Of a DNA stretch of 64,000 nt, positions 42,259 to 51,195 are shown piece by piece. The stretch comes from Nitratireductor sp. XY-223. Lineage in GTDB: Bacteria; Pseudomonadota; Alphaproteobacteria; Rhizobiales; Rhizobiaceae. Positions within the stretch are counted from its first letter, which is position 1. The number at the start of each line of letters is the position of its first letter. The position numbers and the translations under genes are program-made. Location: contig NZ_SPNT01000006.1 of the NCBI RefSeq assembly GCF_004959855.1, forward strand, positions 124,001-188,000. Reading direction: 5' to 3'. The notes under the pieces are model-generated. The model was not told where the DNA came from. It saw only the letters and a program-made list of their open reading frames with translations, and did no database searches.

Positions 42259-45200
42259 TCAACCCTTCAAAACTGCAAGCAAATCTTTGGCAGCGGCCCG
42301 ATCATCGGGGCAGCCGCCGTCTGTGATGCTGTCATGAACTGGATCCAGCAACGCTATGGCCTCATCTGTGCGGCCCTGTTCCTGCCAAAGGCGCGCAAGG
42401 TCAATGGCCGCGCGCAATTCCCAGAGTTTGGCACCCTGCTTTCGGGCGACGTCAAGCGCGGAACTGAGGTGACTTTCGGCGGCCACACTGTCGCCATCCG
42501 CATGTGCCAAAGCCGCATTCAAACGGTGTAGATCCGCCAACGCGTAAGTCTCACCCGTCTGCTCGATGATGTCGTGAGCCATGCTGGCTAGTTCAGCCGC
42601 TTCCTCCTTGAGCCCCATGGCCAAGGCCGACCGTCCGACATTGATGCGAAACTGAGATACGAAGAACGTGCACTTTTCCGCGACTATGGCTGCATCGGCG
42701 ATTTTGTATCTCTGTACGCTGGTTCTATCACCATCTTGAGCCGTGGTGATCTCGGTGACCACCGATACATAGGCGAGCCAGAGTGTAAGACTATGCTCTT
42801 GGGCAATTGGTGCAATTTCGGACAAACAACGCCGGACACCGGCCTGGTCACCGGCCGTCAGATCGAAAACGGCCCGCACGACAAACGCATAGCAAACCGT
42901 CTGGCCATGGCCTGTCGATTTAGCGAGACGCTCGCATTCCTCTGCGTGCTCCAAGGCGCGTTTCGTTTCGCCAAGTACCAACAAGGTGCATGCCTTGAAA
43001 ATGTGAATCGCGACGCCGATATCCTGCCCAAACCGATGGGCGAGGCCCGCATGCGCGACCGGGTCAAAGTGTGCCAGCGCGGCATCGAGATATCGATCTG
43101 CCTCCATGAAATCGCCTATGAACCAGTGCGAAAGGCCGGTAACACGATTGGCGACGACAAGAGACACAGAATCCGGCGACTTGTCCGACTGCTCAACAAG
43201 CGCTCTTGCGATCCGCAAAGCGTCGGCGTGCTGGCCCCTGATTGCGGTGCTGACCCATAGGCCATAAAGGATTGAGTATCGCATCGGAGTTTCGCCGATC
43301 CTGTCCGCCAGAGCGAGCGCCTTTTGGAACGCGGCCACGGTTTCATCTGCGCCGTAACCTTTTCGGGCAAGCAACGCCATGCCCAGCGGGACCTGCAATG
43401 ACAACGCACGTTCAGTTGACAGGGAGGCGTCGTCCTCCAGCTGGGGGGAGATCAACGCTATGGCGTGTCCTAGATGCGAGATGGCTTCGTCATACGCAGG
43501 CCGTGCGAGGGCTGCCTTGCTGGCCGCTTCCCACAGATCAATAGCCCGGTCGGTAAGGTTTGCGGCCTCGGCGTGAACGGCCAGGACTTCTGGTGCAATA
43601 TCAGTGTCTGTTTCCAGTGCCGCAAGTATCCGGGTGTGGACCGCCCTGCGCTTTTCCTTCAGCAGGCTTTCATAAGCCGCATCCCGCACCAGCGCGTGTT
43701 TGAAGAGATAGGTCGCTTCTGGCGGCAGGCCGCGCCGGTAGATCAGTTCCGCTTCGATCAGACCGTCCAGAGCCGCGGCCAGTTCGGTGTCTGGCAAACC
43801 GGAGATTTGAGCCAGCAGGCCGTGGCTGAACTCGCGTCCGATACATGCGGCAGTCTGCGCCACCTCCTTGATAGGCTGAAGCCGATCCAGCCGCGCCATA
43901 AGACTGTCATGCAGCGTGGTGGGGATGGCGATTGTACTCAGCGGGCCGTTCAAAACGAGACGGTTGCCGTCCTCCTTAAGGGCACCGGATTCAAGGATCG
44001 TCTTGGTGAGTTCCTCGACAAACAGTGGTACGCCATCGGTGCGCTGGGCGATAACCTCCATGATCTCATCGGGTAATGCCTTGCCCCCAGCCAGTTTGGA
44101 GGTAATGGCCCCGATCATTTCCTTGCCCAACCGGTTCAACGCAAATCGCGTGACGATGGGGTGTCCGCCAAAGCCGTAGTCAAAGCTGGGACGTGCCGTG
44201 GCAAGGATCATAATTTGCTGGTCGGCAATCGCGTCCAGCAAGAGGTCAACGAGCTCCAGAGATGTCGGATCGATCCAGTGCAGGTCTTCGTAGACCAGCA
44301 GAACGGGTCGATTCTGAGCTTGTTGTACAAGCAATCTGGTCAACGCCTGCATCGTTTGCGCTCTTTGCTGTGCAGGTGTCAGGTCAAGTTCGCCGTACCG
44401 CTCGGCTCCATATCCCATCATGGGCGCGACTAGTTTCAGCGTGTCGTTCTCTGCACCAAGCAGAGCCTCCAGCTTGTCCAATCGGGCATCCGAACTGTCC
44501 GCTGGCGTAAACCCGGCTGCAAATGACAGCTGCTGAATGACAGGATAGAATGCAGAGTCAGTGTGATAGGGCGAACATTGATACGTGATGCGGGTAAGAT
44601 CATCCTGCGCAATCTCGTCGATCACAGCGCGGGTGATGCGAGACTTGCCGATGCCGGCCTCACCGCTCACAAGGACTATCTGCCCATGACCAGAACGGGC
44701 TAGCGCCCAGCGTTCGAGCATCAACTCGATCTCCCGGTCCCGGCCAACGATGGGCGTCAGCGTTCCCGACTGGTGCGCGGCGAACCTGCTCTCGACAGAT
44801 ATCTCACCCTTGACGACAAAAGCCTCGACCGGCGCAGCGACACCTTTCAGCTCCTGGGCGCCGATGGATATCAAATCAAAGGCGTTACCCAGCAAACGCT
44901 GCGTTTCCTTTGGTAAAACCAACTGGTTCGGTTCCGCAATCGCCTGCAAGCGCGCGGCCAGGTTGGGGGTCTCACCCACAACTGCCGCCTCTTGTGTTGC
45001 TCCACGGCCGATCAGATCGCCGACAATAACCACACCGGTTGCAATACCCACGCGGGTTGAAAGTGGTGTGCCATCCGGACCAACTATCCGCTTGACTGCA
45101 TCAATCATCGCCAGGCCCGCACGAGCAGCTCGTTCAGCATCGTCTTCATTGGCCCGAGGCCATCCGAAATAGCACAGAACTCCATCGCCCATGAACTTGG

Positions 45201-45618
45201 CAACGAACCCTTCAAAGCGAGAGACAATCCCGGCAACAGTATCTTGATAACTCGTAATGACAGTGCGCATGTCCTCAGGATCGGTCTTGCTTGCGATTTC
45301 CGTGGATCCCACAAGATCGACGAACATTACCGTCAGATGACGTCGTTCAGCCTCGGAGGACGATGCAGAGGGCGTTGCGGCAGAATCCCTTTGTTTGGGT
45401 TCGATATTCCTTGGTGCTTGGGTAGGTGATTCAGAGCCGGCATTAAGGCTCTTGATTGCCTCATTCACACGGCGGCGAGGACCAAGGGGCAACCCGAGTT
45501 CCTTCAAGTCTTCATCGGTAAGATGCGCTAGATCGGCAAACTCTATTTCGGCCTCCGCAAAAGCAGAGACGTACTTGTCCAATCCAAGCTCCGCGAGCCA
45601 ACCCTCAATATCTGACAA
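42259..45618 (-). CDS. SAM - guanylate/adenylate cyclase - AAA ATPase - TPR protein
   Basis: 1119 residues from a TTG at 45618, chosen because GGAGGG lies six bases before it; an ATG at 45648 further upstream lacks such a site. Order of domains: SAM (about 2-62, DIEGWLAELGLDKYVSAF), class III nucleotide cyclase (about 92-270, with the metal Asp in FVDLVGSTE and FMGDGVLCYFG, and GETPNLAARLQ), P-loop ATPase (Walker A GEAGIGKS near 320, Walker B LLVYEDLHWID), and helical TPR repeats to the end. This architecture is common in rhizobia and is thought to be a cytoplasmic signalling protein. Whether it makes cAMP cannot be told. Lies on the minus strand downstream of the quinone reductase. Confidence 0.9.
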   Translation of the reverse strand: MSDIEGWLAELGLDKYVSAFAEAEIEFADLAHLTDEDLKELGLPLGPRRRVNEAIKSLNAGSESPTQAPRNIEPKQRDSAATPSASSSEAERRHLTVMFVDLVGSTEIASKTDPEDMRTVITSYQDTVAGIVSRFEGFVAKFMGDGVLCYFGWPRANEDDAERAARAGLAMIDAVKRIVGPDGTPLSTRVGIATGVVIVGDLIGRGATQEAAVVGETPNLAARLQAIAEPNQLVLPKETQRLLGNAFDLISIGAQELKGVAAPVEAFVVKGEISVESRFAAHQSGTLTPIVGRDREIELMLERWALARSGHGQIVLVSGEAGIGKSRITRAVIDEIAQDDLTRITYQCSPYHTDSAFYPVIQQLSFAAGFTPADSSDARLDKLEALLGAENDTLKLVAPMMGYGAERYGELDLTPAQQRAQTMQALTRLLVQQAQNRPVLLVYEDLHWIDPTSLELVDLLLDAIADQQIMILATARPSFDYGFGGHPIVTRFALNRLGKEMIGAITSKLAGGKALPDEIMEVIAQRTDGVPLFVEELTKTILESGALKEDGNRLVLNGPLSTIAIPTTLHDSLMARLDRLQPIKEVAQTAACIGREFSHGLLAQISGLPDTELAAALDGLIEAELIYRRGLPPEATYLFKHALVRDAAYESLLKEKRRAVHTRILAALETDTDIAPEVLAVHAEAANLTDRAIDLWEAASKAALARPAYDEAISHLGHAIALISPQLEDDASLSTERALSLQVPLGMALLARKGYGADETVAAFQKALALADRIGETPMRYSILYGLWVSTAIRGQHADALRIARALVEQSDKSPDSVSLVVANRVTGLSHWFIGDFMEADRYLDAALAHFDPVAHAGLAHRFGQDIGVAIHIFKACTLLVLGETKRALEHAEECERLAKSTGHGQTVCYAFVVRAVFDLTAGDQAGVRRCLSEIAPIAQEHSLTLWLAYVSVVTEITTAQDGDRTSVQRYKIADAAIVAEKCTFFVSQFRINVGRSALAMGLKEEAAELASMAHDIIEQTGETYALADLHRLNAALAHADGDSVAAESHLSSALDVARKQGAKLWELRAAIDLARLWQEQGRTDEAIALLDPVHDSITDGGCPDDRAAAKDLLAVLKG

Positions 45619-45930
45619 TTCGTTCCCTCCGGCCCCGAAGGGAGGCATTGACCAGTGTTGTCCAAAATCTCCCGATGGAACAAACAATAGCTCAAAACGA
45701 GATATGAACAAAACTGATGTGAACTTGAGACCCAACTATAGCGAACAATCAGAACGGCTGGCTTATTGAATGTCGGCTATGGGTCATCTTCGGTAATTGA
45801 AGAATTATCTGGCTGCTCGGATTGCGGCACCATCCGAGCGGCATGGAAGGGCTCTTAGCCGTCATTCGGCTTGATCGGCCAGGCGCGTAATGAGGGTCAG
45901 CCTTCAAGATTCGGATGTCGGCTCCCCAAT
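45619..45930. other. Intergenic stretch holding the flank shared with the 40.7 kb remnant and a hairpin
   Basis: About 310 bases with no gene. 45847-45930 is the flank that is duplicated near 40.75 kb. A hairpin with 11-base arms, one G-T pair and a nine-base loop (GCTGCTCGGAT/ATCCGAGCGGC) lies at 45812-45842 and could be a terminator for the quinone reductase, with a weak T-containing tail on the minus strand. The rest is AT-rich and includes the upstream region of the cyclase gene (45619-45780). Confidence 0.6.
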
Positions 45931-46935
45931 CTATTTGCTTTCTTCACCCGCCTCGTCCGGCTCTCCGATCAGCAGTACGATCGCCCCGTTGCGTTTCTCG
46001 GTCTCGACAAGGCGGTGGGCTTCTGGCGCTTCGCTCATCGGGAGTGTCCGGTCGACGATCGACACGATCCGGCCTTCCTCGATCATTTCCCTGAGCGTTT
46101 CCAACTCCTCCATGGTTTCCTTCGCGAAGGCGAAGCTCGCGCTCTTGTCGGTGAAGCGGTTGGTCAGCGCCGTGCGCAGCATGACCGAGAGGCGCGGGTT
46201 GCCGCTAAAATAGCGGCCGCCGGGCTTGAGCACCGACAGGCAGGCCCTGTAGGAGCTGCGGGCGACCATGTCGAAGACGACATCAAAGGTCCGGCCCGCG
46301 CGCGCGAAGTCTTCCTGTTGATAGTCGATGAAACGGTCGGCGCCGAGGCGCTCCAGCATCGCCGCCTTTTCCGCCTTGTCGACCGCCGTGACCTCGGCGC
46401 CCATGCTCTTGGCGATCTGCAGGCCGTGTGTGCCGATGCTGCCGCCGGCGCCGTTGATCAGCACCCGGTCGCCTGGGCTTATCTTTGCAAGGCGCATGAA
46501 ATGCAGGGCGTTGAGGCCACCGAGCGGCACCGCCGCCGCCTCGGCGAAGCTCATATTCGCCGGTTTCGCGGCAATGGTGTAGGCCGCCGGCAGCGCGGCA
46601 AATTCGCCATAGGCGCCCATGCGCAGGCCCGCCGTGCCGAACACCGCATCGCCGACGGCAAAGCGGGTGACGTCTTTACCGACCGCCGCGATCTCGCCTG
46701 AGAAATAGCCGCCGAGGATTTCTCGCCTCGGCCGGGTCACCCCGACGGCGATCCGCAGTGGAAGCCAGAACCAGTTGACCGAGAAGCGGAAGCCGCGCAG
46801 CTCGCAGTCGGACTTGGTCGCCTCCGCCGCCCGGACCCGGATGAGCACCTCGTCGTCGCCCGGTGCCGGCTTGTCGACGTCGTTCACTTGCAGGACTTCG
46901 GGCGGCCCGTATCTCGTGTAGGTGATGGCTTTCAC
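45931..46935 (-). CDS. NAD(P)-dependent alcohol dehydrogenase / quinone reductase (MDR family, intact copy)
   Basis: 334 residues from a GTG at 46935 with GGAG 10 bases before it, giving the standard start MKAITYTRYGPPEVLQ. Medium-chain fold without catalytic zinc: GYFSGEIAAVGKDVTRFAVGDAVFG, then the nucleotide motif INGAGGSIGTHGLQIAKSMGAEVTAV and DVVFDMV. Catalyses NADPH-dependent reduction of quinones or enones in related proteins (QOR). Its last about 45 bases and its downstream flank recur near 40.75 kb. Divergent from a GNAT gene. Confidence 0.9.
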   Translation of the reverse strand: MKAITYTRYGPPEVLQVNDVDKPAPGDDEVLIRVRAAEATKSDCELRGFRFSVNWFWLPLRIAVGVTRPRREILGGYFSGEIAAVGKDVTRFAVGDAVFGTAGLRMGAYGEFAALPAAYTIAAKPANMSFAEAAAVPLGGLNALHFMRLAKISPGDRVLINGAGGSIGTHGLQIAKSMGAEVTAVDKAEKAAMLERLGADRFIDYQQEDFARAGRTFDVVFDMVARSSYRACLSVLKPGGRYFSGNPRLSVMLRTALTNRFTDKSASFAFAKETMEELETLREMIEEGRIVSIVDRTLPMSEAPEAHRLVETEKRNGAIVLLIGEPDEAGEESK

Positions 46936-47176
46936 GTGCTTATTGCTCCGGCAGGGGATCATGTGGACCGAAAGGTGACCGGCAATCCGGCCCACTCTTA
47001 TAGCCTCCGGATCGGGACCGGCAAGCCTTGAGCGCAAGGGCGATCTGCAACGGCGTTTACAACGAACCCGGCACCACCCTCTGGGACTTTCCCACTACCC
47101 TCGATTGATTGTCGACAGCCAGCTTGAACTGATATGACCGGACAAGTGCAAGTGCCGGCATGCGGGGCGAATAAGG

Positions 47177-47674
47177 ATGACCGACAAAGCTGATCTTGAG
47201 ATCGTGCCCTACGCGGCCGCCATGAAACCGGACATCCTGGCGCTTTCCATGCGGACATGGGAACCGGTCTTCCGGAAGATGAAGCCGGACGTGCAAGCCT
47301 ATGTTTACGAGGCCTTTTACCCGGACGGCTGGCAGGTGCGGCAAAGGGCCGATGTAGAAGCCTATCTGGACATCGACGATGTGCAGACGTGGGTGGCGGT
47401 CCGCGCGGCGACGGTCCTCGGCTATGTCGGCCTGCGGCTCCATCCCGAGGACAGGATGGGCGAGATCTTCATCCTTGCGGTCGATCCCGATCATCAGCGC
47501 CAGGGCATCGGCGCGATGCTGATGGCGTTCGCCGAGCGGCAGATCCGCGAAGCGGGCATGGGCATGGTCATGGTCGAAACAGGCGGAGACACCGGACACC
47601 AGCCGGCGCGCGCCGCCTACGAGGCGGCGGGGTACGACCGTTGGCCGGTCGCCCGCTATTTCAAGAAACTCTGA
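47177..47674 (+). CDS. GNAT family N-acetyltransferase
   Basis: 165 residues. Start MTDKADLEIVPYAAAM; acetyl-CoA motif A is clear as ILAVDPDHQRQGIGAMLMAFAERQI (Q-R-Q-G-I-G), followed by the usual AARAAYEAAGYDRWPVARYFKKL end. Substrate unknown. The stop abuts the end of the LysR gene on the other strand (convergent, no gap). Confidence 0.9.
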   Translation: MTDKADLEIVPYAAAMKPDILALSMRTWEPVFRKMKPDVQAYVYEAFYPDGWQVRQRADVEAYLDIDDVQTWVAVRAATVLGYVGLRLHPEDRMGEIFILAVDPDHQRQGIGAMLMAFAERQIREAGMGMVMVETGGDTGHQPARAAYEAAGYDRWPVARYFKKL

Positions 47675-48580
47675 TCACCGGCTCCAGACCGGTTCCTTGC
47701 CGATCCTGTCCAGCAGGTAGTCCATGAAGACCCTGACCTTGGCGGTCAGCACGTTGGATTTTGGATAAAGCAGCCACAGGACCGATTGATCGCCGACCTC
47801 GTAGTCCGGCAGGACGCGGACCAGCGATCCGTCGGAGAGTTCGGCATGCACGCTCCAGATGGAGTTGATCGAAATGCCGGCGCCGGCAATCGTTGCGCGC
47901 TTGAGGCTGAGACCGTCATCGACGGCCAGGCGGCTGCCGGCCCGGCGCGGATCGAAATGCCCGGCCGGCCCGCCGGCGCCGACCAGTTGTTTCGGTGACG
48001 GTTCGCCGAACGATATCAGATGATGCGCGTCCAATTCGCGCGGCTCCCCCGGCATGCCATGGCGCTCAACATATCCGGGCGACGCACACAGGATGCGGGT
48101 GTCGTCGGCAAGCTTGCGGCCCTTCAGGCTGGTGTCCTCGAGCGGCGAATTGCGCAGGGCCAGATCGAAACTGCCTTCGATCAGGTCGTATTGCGTGTCG
48201 GACAGTCGAAGATCGAGCCGGATGCCCGGATGCATCTGCAGGAATTCCGGCAGGACCGGTGCGATGTAGAGCTGGGCGAAGGTGCTCGGCGCAGTGAAGC
48301 GCAAGGTGCCCGTCGCCGCGGCGCTGCCGAGCCCCAGCGCGGCACGGGCAGCGCTTTCCTGGGCGAGGATTTCCCGCGCGTAGGGCAGAAAATCGGCGCC
48401 TTCCTGCGACAGCGCCACCTTGCGGGTCGAGCGGTGCAACAGATCCGCCCCGAGGGTCCTTTCCAGCTTCGCCAGCCTGGCACTGGCAACGGCGGGCGCC
48501 ATGTCGAGCGCTCGGCCGGCGGCGCTGATGTTGCGCTTTTCCGCCGCGAGCACGAACAGCCTTACGGCTCCGGTGTCCAT
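47675..48580 (-). CDS. LysR family transcriptional regulator
   Basis: 301 residues. Winged helix at 1-60 (GAVRLFVLAAEKRNISAAGRALDMAPAVASARLAKLERTLGADLLHRSTRKV) and a type-2 periplasmic binding domain to the end (GSFDLALRNSPLEDTSLKGRKL, IGSV-like LVDYLLDRIGK). Belongs to the DsdC/CrgA-like group. Divergent from the DUF1330 and SDR genes over 121 bases, so it probably controls those two. Confidence 0.92.
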   Translation of the reverse strand: MDTGAVRLFVLAAEKRNISAAGRALDMAPAVASARLAKLERTLGADLLHRSTRKVALSQEGADFLPYAREILAQESAARAALGLGSAAATGTLRFTAPSTFAQLYIAPVLPEFLQMHPGIRLDLRLSDTQYDLIEGSFDLALRNSPLEDTSLKGRKLADDTRILCASPGYVERHGMPGEPRELDAHHLISFGEPSPKQLVGAGGPAGHFDPRRAGSRLAVDDGLSLKRATIAGAGISINSIWSVHAELSDGSLVRVLPDYEVGDQSVLWLLYPKSNVLTAKVRVFMDYLLDRIGKEPVWSR

Positions 48581-48701
48581 ATGATTATATCCAAAATACG
48601 AATTATGAACTCAAATCTGAGCTGTTTATATGTTTTTTGCAAGTAGTATTTCGATTGCGGCGACGAACGCGTCATCCAAGCAATCAAGGGAGATATCTGC
48701 C

Positions 48702-49004
48702 ATGGCTTATTATTCCGTATTGGCCGTCACGCCCACCACCGAGGACTGGATCCCGGCTTATATCGGGCCGGCGAACGCGCTGGTCGCCAAGCACGGCGGC
48801 CGTTATATTGCCCGCACGTCCAGCCATGAACGCCTCGAGGGGGAAGGCGAGGACGCGGCACTGCGCATCATCATAGAATGGCCTTCGAAAGAGGCCGCCA
48901 AGGCGTTCATGGGCGATCCGGAATACGTCCCGCACCTGAAGGCGAGGACGGAAGGTTCGGACAGCCATCACTTCCTCATCGAAGGCAAGGACGACCTTGC
49001 CTGA
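48702..49004 (+). CDS. DUF1330 protein
   Basis: 100 residues from the ATG at 48702, with AAGGGAG nearby upstream. Shows the DUF1330 ferredoxin-like fold: AYYSVLAVTPTTEDWIPAYIGPANALVAKHGGRYIART and IIIEWPSKEAAKAFMGDPEYVPHLKAR. A stress- or phenolic-response family with few known roles. Followed after 38 bases by an SDR gene on the same strand, likely an operon under the divergent LysR. Confidence 0.85.
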   Translation: MAYYSVLAVTPTTEDWIPAYIGPANALVAKHGGRYIARTSSHERLEGEGEDAALRIIIEWPSKEAAKAFMGDPEYVPHLKARTEGSDSHHFLIEGKDDLA

Positions 49005-49042
49005 GTGATCCGCTGCGGAACCGCAAAGGGAAAGACAACACG

Positions 49043-49855
49043 ATGCAGAAGACCATCCTGATTACCGGATCGACCGACGGGATCGGCCTGGAGACGGCCA
49101 AGATGCTGGTTGCGCAGGGGCACGGCGTGTTGCTGCACGGGCGCAACCCGGCAAAGCTGGCGGATGCCGAGAAAGCGCTTTCGCAGTTGCCGGGCGGCGG
49201 CCGGGTGGAAAGCTTTGCCGCCGACCTTTCGAAACTGTCCGAAGTGGAATCGTTCGCAGCCGCCGTGGCCGGGAAGCAGGCCGGGCTCGACGTGCTGATC
49301 AACAATGCGGGGATACTGCGCACGTCCCGCGCCGAAACGCCGGACGGTCTCGACGTGCGGTTCGCGGTCAACGCCATCGCGCCCTATCTCCTGACGAAAA
49401 GACTGCTGCCGCTGATCGGCCCGTCGGGCCGTATCGTCAATGTTTCCTCCGCGGCGCAGTCCCCGGTCGATCTGCAGGCACTCGCGGTGCGTGCCGGCCA
49501 GTCCGACATGGAGGCCTACGCTCAGAGCAAGCTGGCGCTGACCATGTGGTCGCGTCATCTGGCGCAAGCGCAGGACGATGGCGGCCCGGTGATCGTCGCC
49601 GTCAACCCGGGGTCGATGCTCGGCAGCAAGATGGTCCGGCAGGGCTTCGGCGTCGCCGGCGGCGATATCCGTATCGGCGCGGAAATCCTTGTCCGCGCGG
49701 CGCTCGACGACTCATTCGCAACCGCGTCGGGTGCCTATTTCGACAATGACGCCGGCCAGTTCGGGCAACCCCATCCGGACGCCCTCGATGACCGGAAAAG
49801 CCGGGAAGTCGTCGACCGAATCGAAGCCGTCCTGGCCGGCGTCGGACAGGCGTGA
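49043..49855 (+). CDS. SDR family NAD(P)-dependent oxidoreductase
   Basis: 270 residues. Nucleotide motif TGSTDGIG (about 8-15), NNAG at about 89-92, Ser in VNVSSAAQ and the active Tyr/Lys in YAQSK. A GRNPAKL stretch after strand 2 favours NADP. In an apparent operon with the DUF1330 gene; the retinol dehydrogenase-like pattern is common among such pairs. Substrate unknown. Confidence 0.87.
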   Translation: MQKTILITGSTDGIGLETAKMLVAQGHGVLLHGRNPAKLADAEKALSQLPGGGRVESFAADLSKLSEVESFAAAVAGKQAGLDVLINNAGILRTSRAETPDGLDVRFAVNAIAPYLLTKRLLPLIGPSGRIVNVSSAAQSPVDLQALAVRAGQSDMEAYAQSKLALTMWSRHLAQAQDDGGPVIVAVNPGSMLGSKMVRQGFGVAGGDIRIGAEILVRAALDDSFATASGAYFDNDAGQFGQPHPDALDDRKSREVVDRIEAVLAGVGQA

Positions 49856-49895
49856 CGACGATCCGCCGCGCGAGGCAGGCGCGCCGCCAATCGGC

Positions 49896-50393
49896 TCATT
49901 TGGGTTTGCGGTAATCCTCGTGGCATGAGGAACAGGTCTTGCCGACCGCGGCGAAGGCGGCTCTGATCTCCGCCGCGCTGGTGGCGTTGCCGGCGACCTC
50001 GGACAAAACGACAGCGTTCGCCTCAAGTTCCTCGGCAGATTCTGAAAAACCGTCCCAGTCGGTCCAGATGACCGTCAATGCCTCGCTCGGGCTTTCATTC
50101 GCGCCCTCTGGAAACAGCGACAGCATGTTACCGGCGTGCTGTACGATCGCGCCGGCGGCCAGTGAAGCTGCCGCGGAGTCGTAATCCCGCTCACCCTTGA
50201 TCATCGCGCCGATCTGCTTCATTTGCGCCGCGATATCCTTCATGGCTTCCATCCGCTGCTTGACGATGCCGGTGGCCCCCGAATGGGCCAGTGCTAAGCC
50301 ACTGATGGCAGTGAGCGCCAAGGCGGCCGCGACGGTTGCCGGCCGGCGACCGCGGCCGGACCACCGAAGAGCCGGAAACGCGGACCGGGTCAT
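49896..50393 (-). CDS. Cytochrome c' (exported)
   Basis: 165 residues from the ATG at 50393. Signal peptide in the first 35 residues (RPATVAAALALTAISGLALA, cut before HSG). Four-helix bundle with the C-terminal haem site CSSCHEDYRKPK, the CxxCH that defines class II cytochrome c; the early VKQRMEAMKDIAAQMKQIGAMIKG helix is typical. Cytochrome c' binds NO and CO and protects against nitrosative stress. The start overlaps the stop of the small upstream membrane gene by 4 bases. Confidence 0.92.
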   Translation of the reverse strand: MTRSAFPALRWSGRGRRPATVAAALALTAISGLALAHSGATGIVKQRMEAMKDIAAQMKQIGAMIKGERDYDSAAASLAAGAIVQHAGNMLSLFPEGANESPSEALTVIWTDWDGFSESAEELEANAVVLSEVAGNATSAAEIRAAFAAVGKTCSSCHEDYRKPK

Positions 50394-50509
50394 CGCGCCT
50401 TTCCGGCAAGATACCCGGCTGCGAAACCGGCCAGGAATATCAGGGCGACCGTCAACAGCATTCCAAGGCCCATGCCGAACGGACCGCCAACCCATACATC
50501 GTGCATCAT
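50390..50509 (-). CDS. 39-residue membrane protein coupled to cytochrome c'
   Basis: 39 residues from the ATG at 50509 (an alternative ATG at 50506 trims one residue). One transmembrane helix, PFGMGLGMLLTVALIFLAGFAAGYLAGKAR, follows a short His-containing start. Overlaps cytochrome c' by ATGA, so the two are translated together. It lies first in the operon and may be a partner or anchor of the cytochrome. I know no family name for it. Confidence 0.6.
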   Translation of the reverse strand: MMHDVWVGGPFGMGLGMLLTVALIFLAGFAAGYLAGKAR

Positions 50510-50635
50510 CGCTTCTTCTCCATGCTGAAACCATAAAGGTTCCAGTGGCTGGAAGCTCAAGCGGAAAATTCGCAACGTGAAGGCCATGACGGAAGGAGAG
50601 CCTACAGCCGGTCCGCCCGGATCGTATGATACTCG

Positions 50636-51193
50636 CTACCCGGCCTCCATATAAGCGTCGTGCAGCCATCTTGCGACGTCATCATCGACAGCGCCGGGGT
50701 CGGTCAGATTGATCTTGTGCGTGCACATGCCGGATGCCGGCAAAAGGCGAGCGTCATCCGCCGCGTGTTTCAGGCTGAGGCCGAGTGTGACCCTTTTTGC
50801 CGACGGAACCTGGACCAGGCCGAATTGCTTCCTTCGACGCAATGATACGCCTGTCTTCTGTATCAAGACCTCCACATCGTCTCCAAGACCGGCAGCCGTG
50901 GCCAGGATTTCGTCGCATATCGGACGCAGCGCGGATTTGGCGCCGGCATATTGCGCAGCAAGCAGCGAGTCGGCGCTGGCTGGACCGCCTGCCAGTTTTT
51001 CGCGCACCTTCAGGGCCAGCAGATTGGCGTGGCCGTGGGTCAGGCCATATTCGGTCTTGAAGAAGCGCAGCATGTCGCCGTGCCTTTCCAGCCCCTTTGC
51101 TTCGACCGCCCCGGTGAAGTGGTCAAGGTCTTGGCCGGTCAGGCTTTCGATCGATTTGAGCTGCGCGTTCGCCTGTTGTTTTGGATCGGTCAT
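50636..51193 (-). CDS. DUF4287/DUF5655 domain protein
   Basis: 185 residues from the ATG at 51193. The N-terminal DUF4287 helix pair has SIESLTGQDLDHFTGAVEAKGLERHGDMLRFFKTEYGLTHGHANLLALKV, and the second half (DEILATAAGLGDDVEVLIQKTGVSLRRRKQFGLVQVPSAKRVTLGLSL) is DUF5655, a small fold found in many predicted DNA-associated proteins. Role unknown. Follows the SRPBCC gene by two bases on the same strand. Confidence 0.85.
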   Translation of the reverse strand: MTDPKQQANAQLKSIESLTGQDLDHFTGAVEAKGLERHGDMLRFFKTEYGLTHGHANLLALKVREKLAGGPASADSLLAAQYAGAKSALRPICDEILATAAGLGDDVEVLIQKTGVSLRRRKQFGLVQVPSAKRVTLGLSLKHAADDARLLPASGMCTHKINLTDPGAVDDDVARWLHDAYMEAG

Positions 51194-51195
51194 CG

